This document shows, piece after piece, positions 36,151-44,571 of a DNA stretch of 64,000 bases. The notes under the pieces were generated by a model that saw nothing but the letters and a program-made list of their open reading frames with translations, did no database searches and was not told where the DNA came from. Source of the stretch: Acidiphilium multivorum AIU301 (lineage in GTDB: Bacteria > Pseudomonadota > Alphaproteobacteria > Acetobacterales > Acetobacteraceae). How positions within the stretch are numbered: the first letter of the stretch is position 1; each line of letters starts with the position of its first letter. Both the position numbers and the translations under genes were made by a program. The stretch is taken from NCBI RefSeq assembly GCF_000202835.1, contig NC_015186.1, positions 1,798,001 through 1,862,000 of the forward strand. The letters run 5' to 3'.

Positions 36151-37253
36151 AAAGGAAAACCACCTTGCTGGCGGCGCTTTCCGTCGCCGGCTTCGCGACA
36201 CCGGCGCTGGCCGCGCCCTCGATGCTCGCGACCGCGCGGCAATATGTCGCGGCGGCGACCAATCCCGCCCTGCCCTATACCGGGCCGACCACCGGGCCGA
36301 AGGCGGTGGAAGGCAAGTTCATCGTCTATGTCTCGTCGAACCAGTCGAATGGCGGGGCGCGCGGCGTGGGCGAGGCGGTGCGCGCGGCGGCGAAGGCGAT
36401 CGGCTGGCGCTTCCGCCTGCTCGACGGCAAGGGCACGGCGGCCGGGCAGAACGCCGCCCTGTCCGAGGCGATCGCGCTGAAGCCCGCCGGCATCGTCCTT
36501 GGCGGGCTGGATGCGACGCAATCCGCCCCCTTCATCGAACAGGCCGACAAGGCCGGGATCAAGGTGGTCGGCTGGAATGTCAGCCCGCACCCGGGGCCGA
36601 TCGCCAAGCCCGCCATCGTCTACAACGTCGCCCAGGACCCGCTGGAGGTCGCCCGCGCCGCCGCCCTCTACGCCATCGCCCGCTCGGACGGGCATGCCGG
36701 CGTCGTCATCTTCACCACCAGCGAATTCTCGATCGCGCTCGCCAAGTCGAACCGGATGGCGGCGATCATCCGCGCGTGCAAGGGTTGCCACCTGCTCGGC
36801 ATCGAGAACGTGCCGCTCTCCTCCACCGCGACGCGCATGCCGCAGGTGACCGCCGCCCTGCTCGCCAAATACGGCAAGAGCTGGACCTATTCGCTCGCCA
36901 TCAACGACCTCTATTACGACTACATGGCCCCCGGCCTGTCCGCCGCCGGCCATCGCGGCGACGGCCCGCCCTACAACGTCTCGGCCGGCGACGGCTCGCA
37001 ATCCGCCTTCCAGCGCATCCGCTCGAAAGAGTTCCAGACCGCGACCGTCGCCGCCCCGCTGGAGCTGGAGGGCTGGCAATGCGTCGACGAGTTGAACCGC
37101 GCCTTCGCCGGGCAGAAGCCGGTCGCCGAGCCCGACCCGGTGCACCTCTTCACCCCCGAGAACGTCAACCAGGACGGCGGTGCGAAGGACGTGTTCAACC
37201 CGCCGAACGGCTACAAGAAGGTGTTCCTGCGGATCTGGGGCCGCGCCGGCTGA
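36147..37253 (+). CDS. sugar ABC transporter periplasmic binding protein
   Basis: This 368-residue type-1 periplasmic binding protein has a signal peptide (MKRKTTLLAALSVAGFATPALAA). Domains typical of the ribose-binding class are visible: FIVYVSSNQSNGGARGVGEAV, IVLGGLDATQSAPFIEQA and VVGWNVSPHP. A CKGC pair near the middle (RACKGCH) could form a disulfide. GGGGAGGA precedes the ATG. As the last gene of the locus it fits high-level uptake of idonate/gluconate-type ligands, but the ligand cannot be read from sequence. Confidence 0.88.
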   Translation: MKRKTTLLAALSVAGFATPALAAPSMLATARQYVAAATNPALPYTGPTTGPKAVEGKFIVYVSSNQSNGGARGVGEAVRAAAKAIGWRFRLLDGKGTAAGQNAALSEAIALKPAGIVLGGLDATQSAPFIEQADKAGIKVVGWNVSPHPGPIAKPAIVYNVAQDPLEVARAAALYAIARSDGHAGVVIFTTSEFSIALAKSNRMAAIIRACKGCHLLGIENVPLSSTATRMPQVTAALLAKYGKSWTYSLAINDLYYDYMAPGLSAAGHRGDGPPYNVSAGDGSQSAFQRIRSKEFQTATVAAPLELEGWQCVDELNRAFAGQKPVAEPDPVHLFTPENVNQDGGAKDVFNPPNGYKKVFLRIWGRAG

Positions 37254-37438
37254 AACCGGCGCCGCCATCCCCCGCCCCGCTTCCCATCCACCGTCTCGCG
37301 GGGCGGGCACCGCGCCCGCCGCGAACCAGCCGCGCCGATTTCGCAACACGCATGGCGCGACAATTCGACTATCAGCAAAACCAGCAGTTGCGGCCGGCCC
37401 GGAGTCCGGCCGCGCGGAACCGCGCGAAGGAGACGTCC

Positions 37439-37603
37439 ATGCCCACCACCATCGAACTGACCGACCGCATCGTCTTCGACCCGCACGTCACCACCCTGCG
37501 CCGCGGCATCGCCCGCTGGCAGCAGGCGGAAAACCTCGCCGTGCTGTTCGCCTATGCCGGCTTCGCCGCCGCCCCCCTGCTGCTCGCCGCCTTCGCCCGC
37601 TGA
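37439..37603 (+). CDS. small single-helix membrane protein
   Basis: This 54-residue protein starts at ATG 37439 after AAGGAGACGTCC, a good ribosome binding site. Residues 1-30 are polar (DPHVTTLRRGIARW) and residues 32-52 form one hydrophobic helix (LAVLFAYAGFAAAPLLLAAF), predicting one membrane span. It is 185 bp after the ABC locus and just before the MITE-like element. I do not recognise the family. Confidence 0.6.
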   Translation: MPTTIELTDRIVFDPHVTTLRRGIARWQQAENLAVLFAYAGFAAAPLLLAAFAR

Positions 37604-37635
37604 CCGCCGCGCCTCCATCCCATTGATAAAGATGC

Positions 37636-37759
37636 TCTAGTGTCCCGAATCTGAAATCCATCGGATTTCAGATTCACAGTGAACACTTGAAAAAACAATA
37701 GTTTAGTGGCCTGCTTGTCCCTGAAATTCACCCACGAATTTCAGGGGCAGGACACTAGA
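37636..37759. mobile_element. MITE-like palindromic element
   Basis: This 124-bp element is bounded by perfect 10-bp inverted repeats TCTAGTGTCC (37636-37645) and GGACACTAGA (37750-37759), with CTAG directly repeated at the outer edges as a possible target duplication. Inside are two strong stem-loops: a 13-bp stem at 37647-37675 (loop ATC) and an 11-bp stem at 37719-37746. It has no coding capacity. Its right end supplies the TAG stop of the oprB-like gene. It could be a non-autonomous transposon or a bidirectional terminator. Confidence 0.6.
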
Positions 37760-39113
37760 ACACCACCGTCACCTCCACCTGCCCGACCACGGCGTCCGGC
37801 TCCGCCTTCGCGCCATCCAGCGGATCGGGAATCCCGCCGCCCGGCCGGACGATATACTGAACATCCGGCGTCACGCTCAGCCAGGGCGCCACCTGCGCCG
37901 TGTAATCGAGTTCGAGATCGGTCTCCGCCCCCGGCACCGGCGCGCGCGCCCCGCCGAGCCGGTTCTCCGCCCGCACCAGCGTCGCCGCGCGCGGGCTGAT
38001 CCGGTCCCACGACACCGCGACCGCCGCCGCATCATGTGGCCGCCCGCGGAACGTGCCGTCCAGCACCAGCCCCGCCTGCGCGTCGAGCGAGATCAGGTTG
38101 CGGTCCGGCGGTGCGGCGGCCACCCGTGCGAAGCCCCGCAGCCGCCGCCCGCGCGCGCCATGCCAGAGCGTCTGCGTATCCCCGGCATAGATCACGTCAT
38201 CCCCCCGGTCCTGCCGCGCCGGGCCGGGATCGATGCCGACGGCCGCCAGCGCCAGGCTCTGCCCGGTCACGCTGTAGAGCAGGTCCGGCCGGCTCAGCGT
38301 GTCGTACAGCCCACCGACCAGCGCCATGCCCCGGCCGAGGCCGGGCAGGCGGTAGCGGACATCCGCCTCGCCGATCACCAGCGCCCCGGCATTCAGCGGA
38401 AAGCCGAGGCCGCCCGCATCCCGCGCCGGCGGCGCCGGCCCCTCCAGCGGTTGCCCGAGCGGATCGCCGCCGAACAGCCCCACCCGCAGCCGCAGCGCCC
38501 GCGTCGCCTGCACCGCCACCATCGCCCCCGGCCCCTCGTAGGAAAACGCCGGCCCGCCGCCCGGCAGGTTGTCCGCCATGATGTTGCGGTAGGTGAAATT
38601 GGAATTCACCAGCGCCGCCGCCGCCGGGTTCTGGTCGAAATTCTCGTCGATCCCGAACTTCCCGAGCTTCACGTGCACCGCGTCATGCGCCGCCTTCCAG
38701 CTCAGATAGGCATCGCCCAGCCGCGCCCCGCCCGGCGCCTCCTCATAGGCGAGCCCGCTCAGGCTCTGCACGTCATGGCCCGACGGTCCGCGCCCCTGCA
38801 CCAGCCAGGCCGAGACATAGGCCGAAAGCCCCGGAATCGCGGCATACTGCCCCAGCGCCACCCGCGCCGACAGCGTCATCAGCGCGGCGACCGAGGTGCC
38901 CTGCCGCGCCCCGCCGCCCAGCACGTCCGAGGGCACCACCTGCTCCACCGCGCCGAGCGCGACGCCCCGCCGCGCGAGATCGCTCCGCACCCCGCCCCAG
39001 TCGCCGAACAGGTGCTTGCGCGTCCAGACCGACCCCTGCGCCGCCGCCGGGCGCGGCGCGAGACAGGTCAACACGGCAAGGCCCAGGGCGGCGGCGCGAA
39101 CACGATTCGGCAT
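37755..39113 (-). CDS. OprB-family carbohydrate porin
   Basis: This 452-residue outer-membrane beta-barrel of the OprB family has a signal peptide (MPNRVRAAALGLAVLTCLAP, cleavage near AAA-Q). The N-terminal family motif LFGDWGGVRSDL is present, the strands are alternating, and the C-terminal phenylalanine (EVTVVF) is needed for barrel assembly. The start at 39113 begins the signal peptide; a longer frame to 39197 adds basic residues. The stop codon lies in the right repeat of the MITE-like element. It is divergent from an MFS transporter. OprB porins admit sugars; the specific substrate is unknown. Confidence 0.9.
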   Translation of the reverse strand: MPNRVRAAALGLAVLTCLAPRPAAAQGSVWTRKHLFGDWGGVRSDLARRGVALGAVEQVVPSDVLGGGARQGTSVAALMTLSARVALGQYAAIPGLSAYVSAWLVQGRGPSGHDVQSLSGLAYEEAPGGARLGDAYLSWKAAHDAVHVKLGKFGIDENFDQNPAAAALVNSNFTYRNIMADNLPGGGPAFSYEGPGAMVAVQATRALRLRVGLFGGDPLGQPLEGPAPPARDAGGLGFPLNAGALVIGEADVRYRLPGLGRGMALVGGLYDTLSRPDLLYSVTGQSLALAAVGIDPGPARQDRGDDVIYAGDTQTLWHGARGRRLRGFARVAAAPPDRNLISLDAQAGLVLDGTFRGRPHDAAAVAVSWDRISPRAATLVRAENRLGGARAPVPGAETDLELDYTAQVAPWLSVTPDVQYIVRPGGGIPDPLDGAKAEPDAVVGQVEVTVVF

Positions 39114-39321
39114 GGAGGTGAATTTCCGCCGTCCGGGCGGTCGCGCAACCCGTCCGCACGCGCTCGTCATCTGACGAAGCCGTGTGCCCGGCGTCACCGG
39201 ACTGTCCCGAAACCTTCACCGTAGCGTCACCCACCCCGCGCCGCTTCTGCCCTAAGCAGGCGGCCAGCCACCCGCCCGCCGGGCGAATCCCGCCGCATCC
39301 CTGTGCAAAAAGGCCGAATCC

Positions 39322-40692
39322 ATGCAGCGTTCCTCCCTCGCCATCCTCGACGACCAGTCCTTCGGCACCTTCCACTGGCGCGCCGTGTTCACCACCGGCA
39401 TGGGCGTGCTCGCCGACGGCTACGACCTGTCCTCGATCGGCATCGTCCTGCCGACCGTGCTCGCCTCCTTCGGCCTGACGAAGATCGACAGCCTCGAATC
39501 CGGCCTGCTCGCCGGCTCCGCCCTGGTCGGCGCCGCCCTCGGCGCGCTGATCTTCGGCTTTCTCGGCCAGCGCGGCCGCAAGACCTTCTACGGGCTCGAC
39601 GTCGCGCTGATGGCGATCGCGGCGGTCGCCCAGGCCTTCGCCCCCAACCTCGCCTGGCTGATCGCGATCCGCTTCATCCTCGGCATCGGCGTCGGCGCCG
39701 ACTACGTGCTCTCCCCCACCATCATGGCCGAGCACGCCAACCGGCGCGACCGCGGCCGCGCCCTCGGCGTCGGCTTCTGCCTCACCTGGTGGCTCGGCGC
39801 CGCCCTCGCCGGCCTGCTCGCCCTCGTCCTGCACGCGCTCGGCGTGGCGCCGGACATGGTCTGGCGCATCGTCCTCTCCGCCGGCGCGCTGCCCGCGCTC
39901 TCGGTGCTCTGGCTGCGCCGCCGGATGCCGGAGACCGCGCGCTACCTCGCCCGCGTCGCCGGCGACCAGGATGCCGCCGAAACCGTCATCCGCGGCATCA
40001 CCGGCACCGGCCACGCCGCCCCCGAGGCCGACCGCCGCGAGGTGATGGCGGTGCTCCGCCGCCATGCCGGGCAGATCTTCGCCGCCGCCCTGCTCTGGTT
40101 CATCTTCGACATCGTGATCTACTCGACCGTCCTGTTCGGCCCCTCGCTGATCGCCCACGGCCTCGGCCTGAGCCCGACGATGTTCTCCCTGCTGATGACC
40201 TTCGCCTTCATCATGCCGGCGGTGCTGATCGGCGCCTTCGCCCTGCTCGACCGCTTCGGCCGCAAGGCGGTGCAGATCGGCGGCTATGCCGGCGCCGCCC
40301 TTCTCCTCGTCATCTTCGCGCTGATCCACAAGGATATCGGCCAGAACCCGGTGCTCGGCCTCGTCGTCTACGGCCTGTTCAACGTGATGATCATGGGCCC
40401 CAGCATGGTCAGCGGCGCGGCGATGCTCGGCGTCGAGCTGAGCCCGACCCGCATCCGCACCATGGCGCAGAGCTTCACCGTGGTCGGCGGCCGCCTCGGC
40501 GCCTCGCTCAGCGCCTTCGTCTTCCCGCTGGTCTTCGCCAAGCTCGGCGAGGTGGCGGCGATCGGCGTGCTCGCCGGCCTCTCGGTCCTCGGCGCCATCC
40601 TCACCTACGCGCTGATCCCCGAGACCGCCGGCCGCTCGCTCGAAGACCTGAACGACGAGGCCGAGGCCCTCGCCCCCGCGGCCGCGCAATGA
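39322..40692 (+). CDS. MFS transporter (metabolite/phosphate:H+ symporter type)
   Basis: This 456-residue MFS protein has about 12 hydrophobic segments. The segment MGVLADGYDLSSIGIVLP, the loop GQRGRKTFYG, and IRFILGIGVGADYVLSP with RDRGRALG are typical of the phosphate:H+ symporter/metabolite:H+ symporter families. It overlaps the following phosphodiesterase gene by 4 bp, so it may import a phosphorylated or phosphate-related compound. The substrate is not certain; sugar and aromatic-acid porters share the same fold. Confidence 0.85.
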   Translation: MQRSSLAILDDQSFGTFHWRAVFTTGMGVLADGYDLSSIGIVLPTVLASFGLTKIDSLESGLLAGSALVGAALGALIFGFLGQRGRKTFYGLDVALMAIAAVAQAFAPNLAWLIAIRFILGIGVGADYVLSPTIMAEHANRRDRGRALGVGFCLTWWLGAALAGLLALVLHALGVAPDMVWRIVLSAGALPALSVLWLRRRMPETARYLARVAGDQDAAETVIRGITGTGHAAPEADRREVMAVLRRHAGQIFAAALLWFIFDIVIYSTVLFGPSLIAHGLGLSPTMFSLLMTFAFIMPAVLIGAFALLDRFGRKAVQIGGYAGAALLLVIFALIHKDIGQNPVLGLVVYGLFNVMIMGPSMVSGAAMLGVELSPTRIRTMAQSFTVVGGRLGASLSAFVFPLVFAKLGEVAAIGVLAGLSVLGAILTYALIPETAGRSLEDLNDEAEALAPAAAQ

Positions 40693-41513
40693 GCGGCGGC
40701 CCCGGCGCGCCGCCGCTGCTGGTCGCCCAGTTCTCCGACCTGCACCTGCGCGCGCCGGGGCTGACCGCCAACCGCATCGTCGAGACCAACATGCTGGCGG
40801 CGCGCGCCTTCGCCGCCTTCGCCGCCCTCGCCCCGGCGCCGGACGCGCTGGCGATCACCGGCGACCTCGCCGACCGCGGCGAGGCCGAGGCCTACCGCCT
40901 CCTCGCCGGGCTGATCGAGCGTCATGTCCGGGTACCCGTCATCCTCATCCCCGGCAATCACGACGACCGCGCGGCGATGCGCGCCATCCTCGGCGACCGC
41001 CTCGCCGCCGATGACGAGGCCGGCATCAACCGCCCGGCGGAGCACCTGCCGGTCCGCCTCCTGCCGCTCGACAGCACGATCGGCGGCGAGAGCCACGGCC
41101 GGCTCGGCGACGGCCAGCTCCGCTTCCTGCGCGACCGGCTCGCCGCCGATCCCCGCCCCGCCGCCATCCTGCTGCACCACCCGCCCATCGCCACTGGCAT
41201 CGCCCACATGGACGCGATCGGCCTCGAGAACGCCGCCGCCCTCGAAGCCGCGATCGCCCCGCACGCCGCCCGCGTCGCCGGGCTCTGGTGCGGCCATGTC
41301 CACCGCATGATCCACGGCCGCCTCGCCGGCGCGCCGGTGGTCATCGCCCCCTCGGTCGCCCACCAGGTGCAGTTCGACCTGAAGCCGGACGGCCCCTCCG
41401 CCCTCGTCCTCGAACCGCCCGCCTTCGTGATGCACCGCTGGGACGGCGCGTCCTTCACCTCGCAGATGGTCTTCGTCGATTCCTATCCGGGCCCGTTCCC
41501 GTTCCTCTCCTGA
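40689..41513 (+). CDS. gpdQ: GpdQ-like class III phosphodiesterase
   Basis: This 274-residue binuclear metallophosphoesterase has the complete ligand set: FSDLH, ITGDLAD, PGNHDD, LLHHPP and CGHVHR. Its length and motifs, including HMDAIGLEN after the HH site, match GpdQ, the glycerophosphodiester phosphodiesterase of Enterobacter; CpdA-type cAMP phosphodiesterases are close relatives. No signal peptide is seen, so it should be cytoplasmic and act on imported phosphodiesters. The ATGA overlap with the MFS transporter supports a shared role. Confidence 0.85.
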   Translation: MSGGPGAPPLLVAQFSDLHLRAPGLTANRIVETNMLAARAFAAFAALAPAPDALAITGDLADRGEAEAYRLLAGLIERHVRVPVILIPGNHDDRAAMRAILGDRLAADDEAGINRPAEHLPVRLLPLDSTIGGESHGRLGDGQLRFLRDRLAADPRPAAILLHHPPIATGIAHMDAIGLENAAALEAAIAPHAARVAGLWCGHVHRMIHGRLAGAPVVIAPSVAHQVQFDLKPDGPSALVLEPPAFVMHRWDGASFTSQMVFVDSYPGPFPFLS

Positions 41514-41534
41514 GCGCCGCCGCGGCGACCGCCT

Positions 41535-42317
41535 CTACGAGTGCCCCGCCTCCCGCACCGTCATGCTCTCCGAGACGGCGACGCCGGTGATCATCCCCAC
41601 CACGTCGTTCATCGTCACCGCCGCCCGCTCGACGAACCCGGCCCGCCGCCCGTGCCGCAGCACGAAGATCCGGTCGGACACCTCGAAGATATGCGGCATC
41701 GAATGGCTGACCATCACCACGCCGAAGCCCCGCGCCCGCAGTTCCAGCACGAGGTCGAGCACCCCGCGCGACTCCCGCACCCCGAGGGCCGCGGTCGGCT
41801 CGTCGAGGATGACGACCTTCCGCCCCCACAGGATCGCGCGCGCCACCGCCACACTCTGCCGCTGCCCGCCCGACAGCAGGCCGACCGGCTGGCGCGTCGA
41901 TTTCAGGTTCACCTTCAGCGAGGCGATATGCTCCTCCGCCGCCCGCCGCATCCGCCGCTTGTCGAGGAAGAAGCGCGAGATCGGCCCGCTGCCGGTCCAT
42001 TCCCGGCCGAGGAACAGGTTCGCCTCGGCGTCGAGTTCCGGCACCACCGCCAGGTCCTGATACACGGTCTCGATCCCCGCCTCCCGCGCGTCGTGCGGCG
42101 AGGCGAAGCTCACCGCCCGCCCGGCGAAGCGGATCTCCCCGGCACTCGGCCGCACCGCGCCCGACATGATCTTCACCATGGTCGACTTGCCGGCCCCGTT
42201 GTCGCCGACCAGCGAGACGATCTCGCCGGCCGCGACCTCGAAATCCACCGCGTCGAGCGCCCGCACCGGGCCGTAATGCTTGGCGATGCCGTGCAGGCTC
42301 AGGATCGGCTCGGCCAT
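41535..42317 (-). CDS. sugar ABC transporter, single ATPase subunit
   Basis: This 260-residue ATPase has a single nucleotide-binding domain, as in FrcA-type transporters: Walker A GDNGAGKST, signature LSGGQRQSVAVARAI, Walker B VVILDEPTAALG, and switch His VMVSHSM. It lies 4 bp after the binding-protein gene on the minus strand. It is the third gene of a permease - binding protein - ATPase operon. A single-domain ATPase should act as a homodimer. Confidence 0.92.
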   Translation of the reverse strand: MAEPILSLHGIAKHYGPVRALDAVDFEVAAGEIVSLVGDNGAGKSTMVKIMSGAVRPSAGEIRFAGRAVSFASPHDAREAGIETVYQDLAVVPELDAEANLFLGREWTGSGPISRFFLDKRRMRRAAEEHIASLKVNLKSTRQPVGLLSGGQRQSVAVARAILWGRKVVILDEPTAALGVRESRGVLDLVLELRARGFGVVMVSHSMPHIFEVSDRIFVLRHGRRAGFVERAAVTMNDVVGMITGVAVSESMTVREAGHS

Positions 42318-42321
42318 CGCC

Positions 42322-43359
42322 TCAGCCCATGCAGCCGATCGGCGCCTCCCGGAACGCCTTCGCCGCCCCGGCCGGCGTCTTCGCCTCGTCCCACAGCTTC
42401 ACCCAGTGCGCCGCGTTCGCCTTCGTCACCACCGGCATCGCCTGCGGCACCAGCGTCGGATAATGGCACTTCTTGTTGGTCAGCATGTTGTGGATGATGG
42501 TGACGGTCTGATACCCCCAGCCCCAGTAATCCTGGCCGACCAGCGCCTGCACATAGCCCTTCTCGACCAGCGGAATCTCCGGCGCCAGCACGTCCGAGCC
42601 GATGATCTTCACCTTGCCGCGGTTGGCGATCAGCTTGGGCATCGCCGAGAGCTTGCCGAAGAACGCCACCGCCGCGACATCGACGATCGCGCCCGCGTCG
42701 GGATGCGCGGTCAGCACGTTGTCGATCAGCTCCTGCGCCTTGGTCAGGTCGTCATTGTCGAAATACGGGCCGAGGAACTCGATCCCCTTGTGCTTGCCCA
42801 TCACCTGCTTCACGCCGGCCAGCCGCGCGTTCAGGTTGGTCGCCCCCGGCCCGCCGGAAATCAGGATCACCTTGCCCTTGGTGCCCATGAATTTCAGCGC
42901 CTGCTCGCCCATCGAGACGCCCATCTTGGTATTGTCCACCCCGTAATAGACCTGCCGCTTGCTGCCCGGCACGTCCGAATCCCAGGTGATGGTGACGATG
43001 CCCTTCTCCACCGCCTCGTTGACCGGGGCGATCAGCGGCTGCGGCGCGTTGGCGTCGATCGCCATGCCATCGACATGCCGCGTGATCAGGTTCTGCACGA
43101 TCTCCGCTTCCTGGCTCGCATCCGACGAGGCCGAGGCGGTCCAGATCAGGTCGACATCGCCAAGCTCCTTCGCCCGCTGCATCGCCCCGTAATGCGCCGT
43201 GTAGAACACCGGATTGTCGAGCGATTTCGGCACCACCGCGATCGTGTAGCGCTTGTTCGCGCGGGCGATCGCGGGCATCGCGAGCCCCGCCGCCGCCCCC
43301 GCGCCGGCGAGTTTGAGAATGTCGCGCCGCCCGGCGCGGATGAGCGTGTTTCTGGTCAT
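42322..43359 (-). CDS. sugar ABC transporter substrate-binding protein, Tat-exported
   Basis: This 345-residue type-1 periplasmic binding protein has a twin-arginine signal (GRRDILKLAGAGAAAGLAMP, cleavage near ARA), which is unusual for sugar binding proteins. The mature protein has KSLDNPVFYTAHYGAM, ITRHVDGMAIDANAPQ, and later FFGKLSAMPKLIANRGKVKIIG. An SBP_4-type ribose/rhamnose-like fold fits. The start is preceded by GGAGGATAACGCC. The ligand is unknown. Confidence 0.88.
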   Translation of the reverse strand: MTRNTLIRAGRRDILKLAGAGAAAGLAMPAIARANKRYTIAVVPKSLDNPVFYTAHYGAMQRAKELGDVDLIWTASASSDASQEAEIVQNLITRHVDGMAIDANAPQPLIAPVNEAVEKGIVTITWDSDVPGSKRQVYYGVDNTKMGVSMGEQALKFMGTKGKVILISGGPGATNLNARLAGVKQVMGKHKGIEFLGPYFDNDDLTKAQELIDNVLTAHPDAGAIVDVAAVAFFGKLSAMPKLIANRGKVKIIGSDVLAPEIPLVEKGYVQALVGQDYWGWGYQTVTIIHNMLTNKKCHYPTLVPQAMPVVTKANAAHWVKLWDEAKTPAGAAKAFREAPIGCMG

Positions 43360-43387
43360 GGCGTTATCCTCCTGTCTTTGTTCGGTT

Positions 43388-44437
43388 TCAGGCGATGCGC
43401 ACGCGTTCGAGCCTCCTGCGCAGGATGTCGATCGCCGCGGCGGCGACGATCACGAGCCCGGTGATCAGCTGCTGCCAGTAGCCGGCCAGCCCGAGCAGGA
43501 CGATGCCGTCATTGATCACGCCGAGCAGCGCCGCACCGATCAGCACGCCCGGAATCGTGCCCCGCCCGCCGGCGAGGCTGGTGCCGCCGATGATCACCGC
43601 GGCGATCACCTTGAGTTCGTAGCCGGTGGCGGCATCCGGCAGCGCCGTGCCCGATTTCGCGGTCAGCAGCATCCCGCCGATCGCGGCGAGCACGCCGGAA
43701 ATCACGTAGAGCCGGATCTTCAGCCGGTCGACGTTCAGCCCCAGCAGGCGCGAGGCCTGCTCGTTGCCGCCAAGCCCGTAGACATGCCGGCCGAACGGCG
43801 TGCCGGTCAGCACGACATGGACGATCACGCCGAAGCCGAGCATCACCAGCACCGGCACCGGAATGCCGAGCGCCGTGCCGGTGCCGAGCGCCGAGAAGGC
43901 GTTGCCCGCCGCATCGCTCGGCGCCGTCACCGCCATCCCCTGGCCGATCCCGAAGGCCAGCCCCCGCACCACGCTGAGCGAGCCAAGCGTGGTGATGAAC
44001 GGGTTGAGCCCGATGCGGGTGATCACCAGCCCGTTGGCCAGCCCCACCGCCGCCCCGGTCGCGAGCCCCGCCAGCAGCGCCAGCGCAAGGTTGCCGCCCG
44101 CCGCCAGCACCATGGCCGAGATCATGCCGGCCAGCCCCATGGTCGAGCCCACCGAAAGGTCGAGCCCGCCGCCGATCATCACCAGCGCCTCGCCGAACCC
44201 GGCGATGCAGATCCACGAGAAATAGACCGCGACGGTGCCGATGATGTTGTCTTCGGTGAAGAAATACGGGGTCGCCAAACTCAGCAGCGCCGAAATCGCG
44301 ACCAGCGCGATCAGCACGCTCACCCAGGGCAGGAGCAGGATGTCGATCCCCCGCCGCGCCAGGCTCGGAGCTGGCGATGCCGGACCGATGCCGGACGTGT
44401 CTGGCGCCGGTTCCCGGCCCCGCAGTCGCTCCCCCAT
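43388..44437 (-). CDS. sugar ABC transporter permease
   Basis: This 349-residue BPD_transp_2 membrane protein has about 9 hydrophobic segments. Conserved motifs are GGGLDLSVGSTMGL and GGNEQASRLLGLNV, the latter being the coupling-loop region. It is the first gene of the minus-strand ABC operon, followed 28 bp later by the binding protein. The N-terminal 45 residues are soluble and low-complexity, so a start further in is possible. An AT-rich stretch at 44462-44480 upstream may hold the promoter. Confidence 0.9.
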   Translation of the reverse strand: MGERLRGREPAPDTSGIGPASPAPSLARRGIDILLLPWVSVLIALVAISALLSLATPYFFTEDNIIGTVAVYFSWICIAGFGEALVMIGGGLDLSVGSTMGLAGMISAMVLAAGGNLALALLAGLATGAAVGLANGLVITRIGLNPFITTLGSLSVVRGLAFGIGQGMAVTAPSDAAGNAFSALGTGTALGIPVPVLVMLGFGVIVHVVLTGTPFGRHVYGLGGNEQASRLLGLNVDRLKIRLYVISGVLAAIGGMLLTAKSGTALPDAATGYELKVIAAVIIGGTSLAGGRGTIPGVLIGAALLGVINDGIVLLGLAGYWQQLITGLVIVAAAAIDILRRRLERVRIA

Positions 44438-44571
44438 GAGCAGATTCCCGTTTCGGGTGTTCGTTAACTTATAAAAATGAGCCTATCGGCGCGGCTTTCC
44501 GTCTGTCAAGTCAAACAATCGAGCGCCGCACTGCCTTGCCCACCCCCCGCCCTTCGTGGTGCTCTGCTGGC

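Noticed and set aside
37254-37320. CGCCCCGC/GCGGGGCG hairpin after the sugar-binding-protein gene as terminator
   Set aside because: The 17-nt loop and absence of a T-tract make it weak; such pairs are frequent in this GC-rich sequence.
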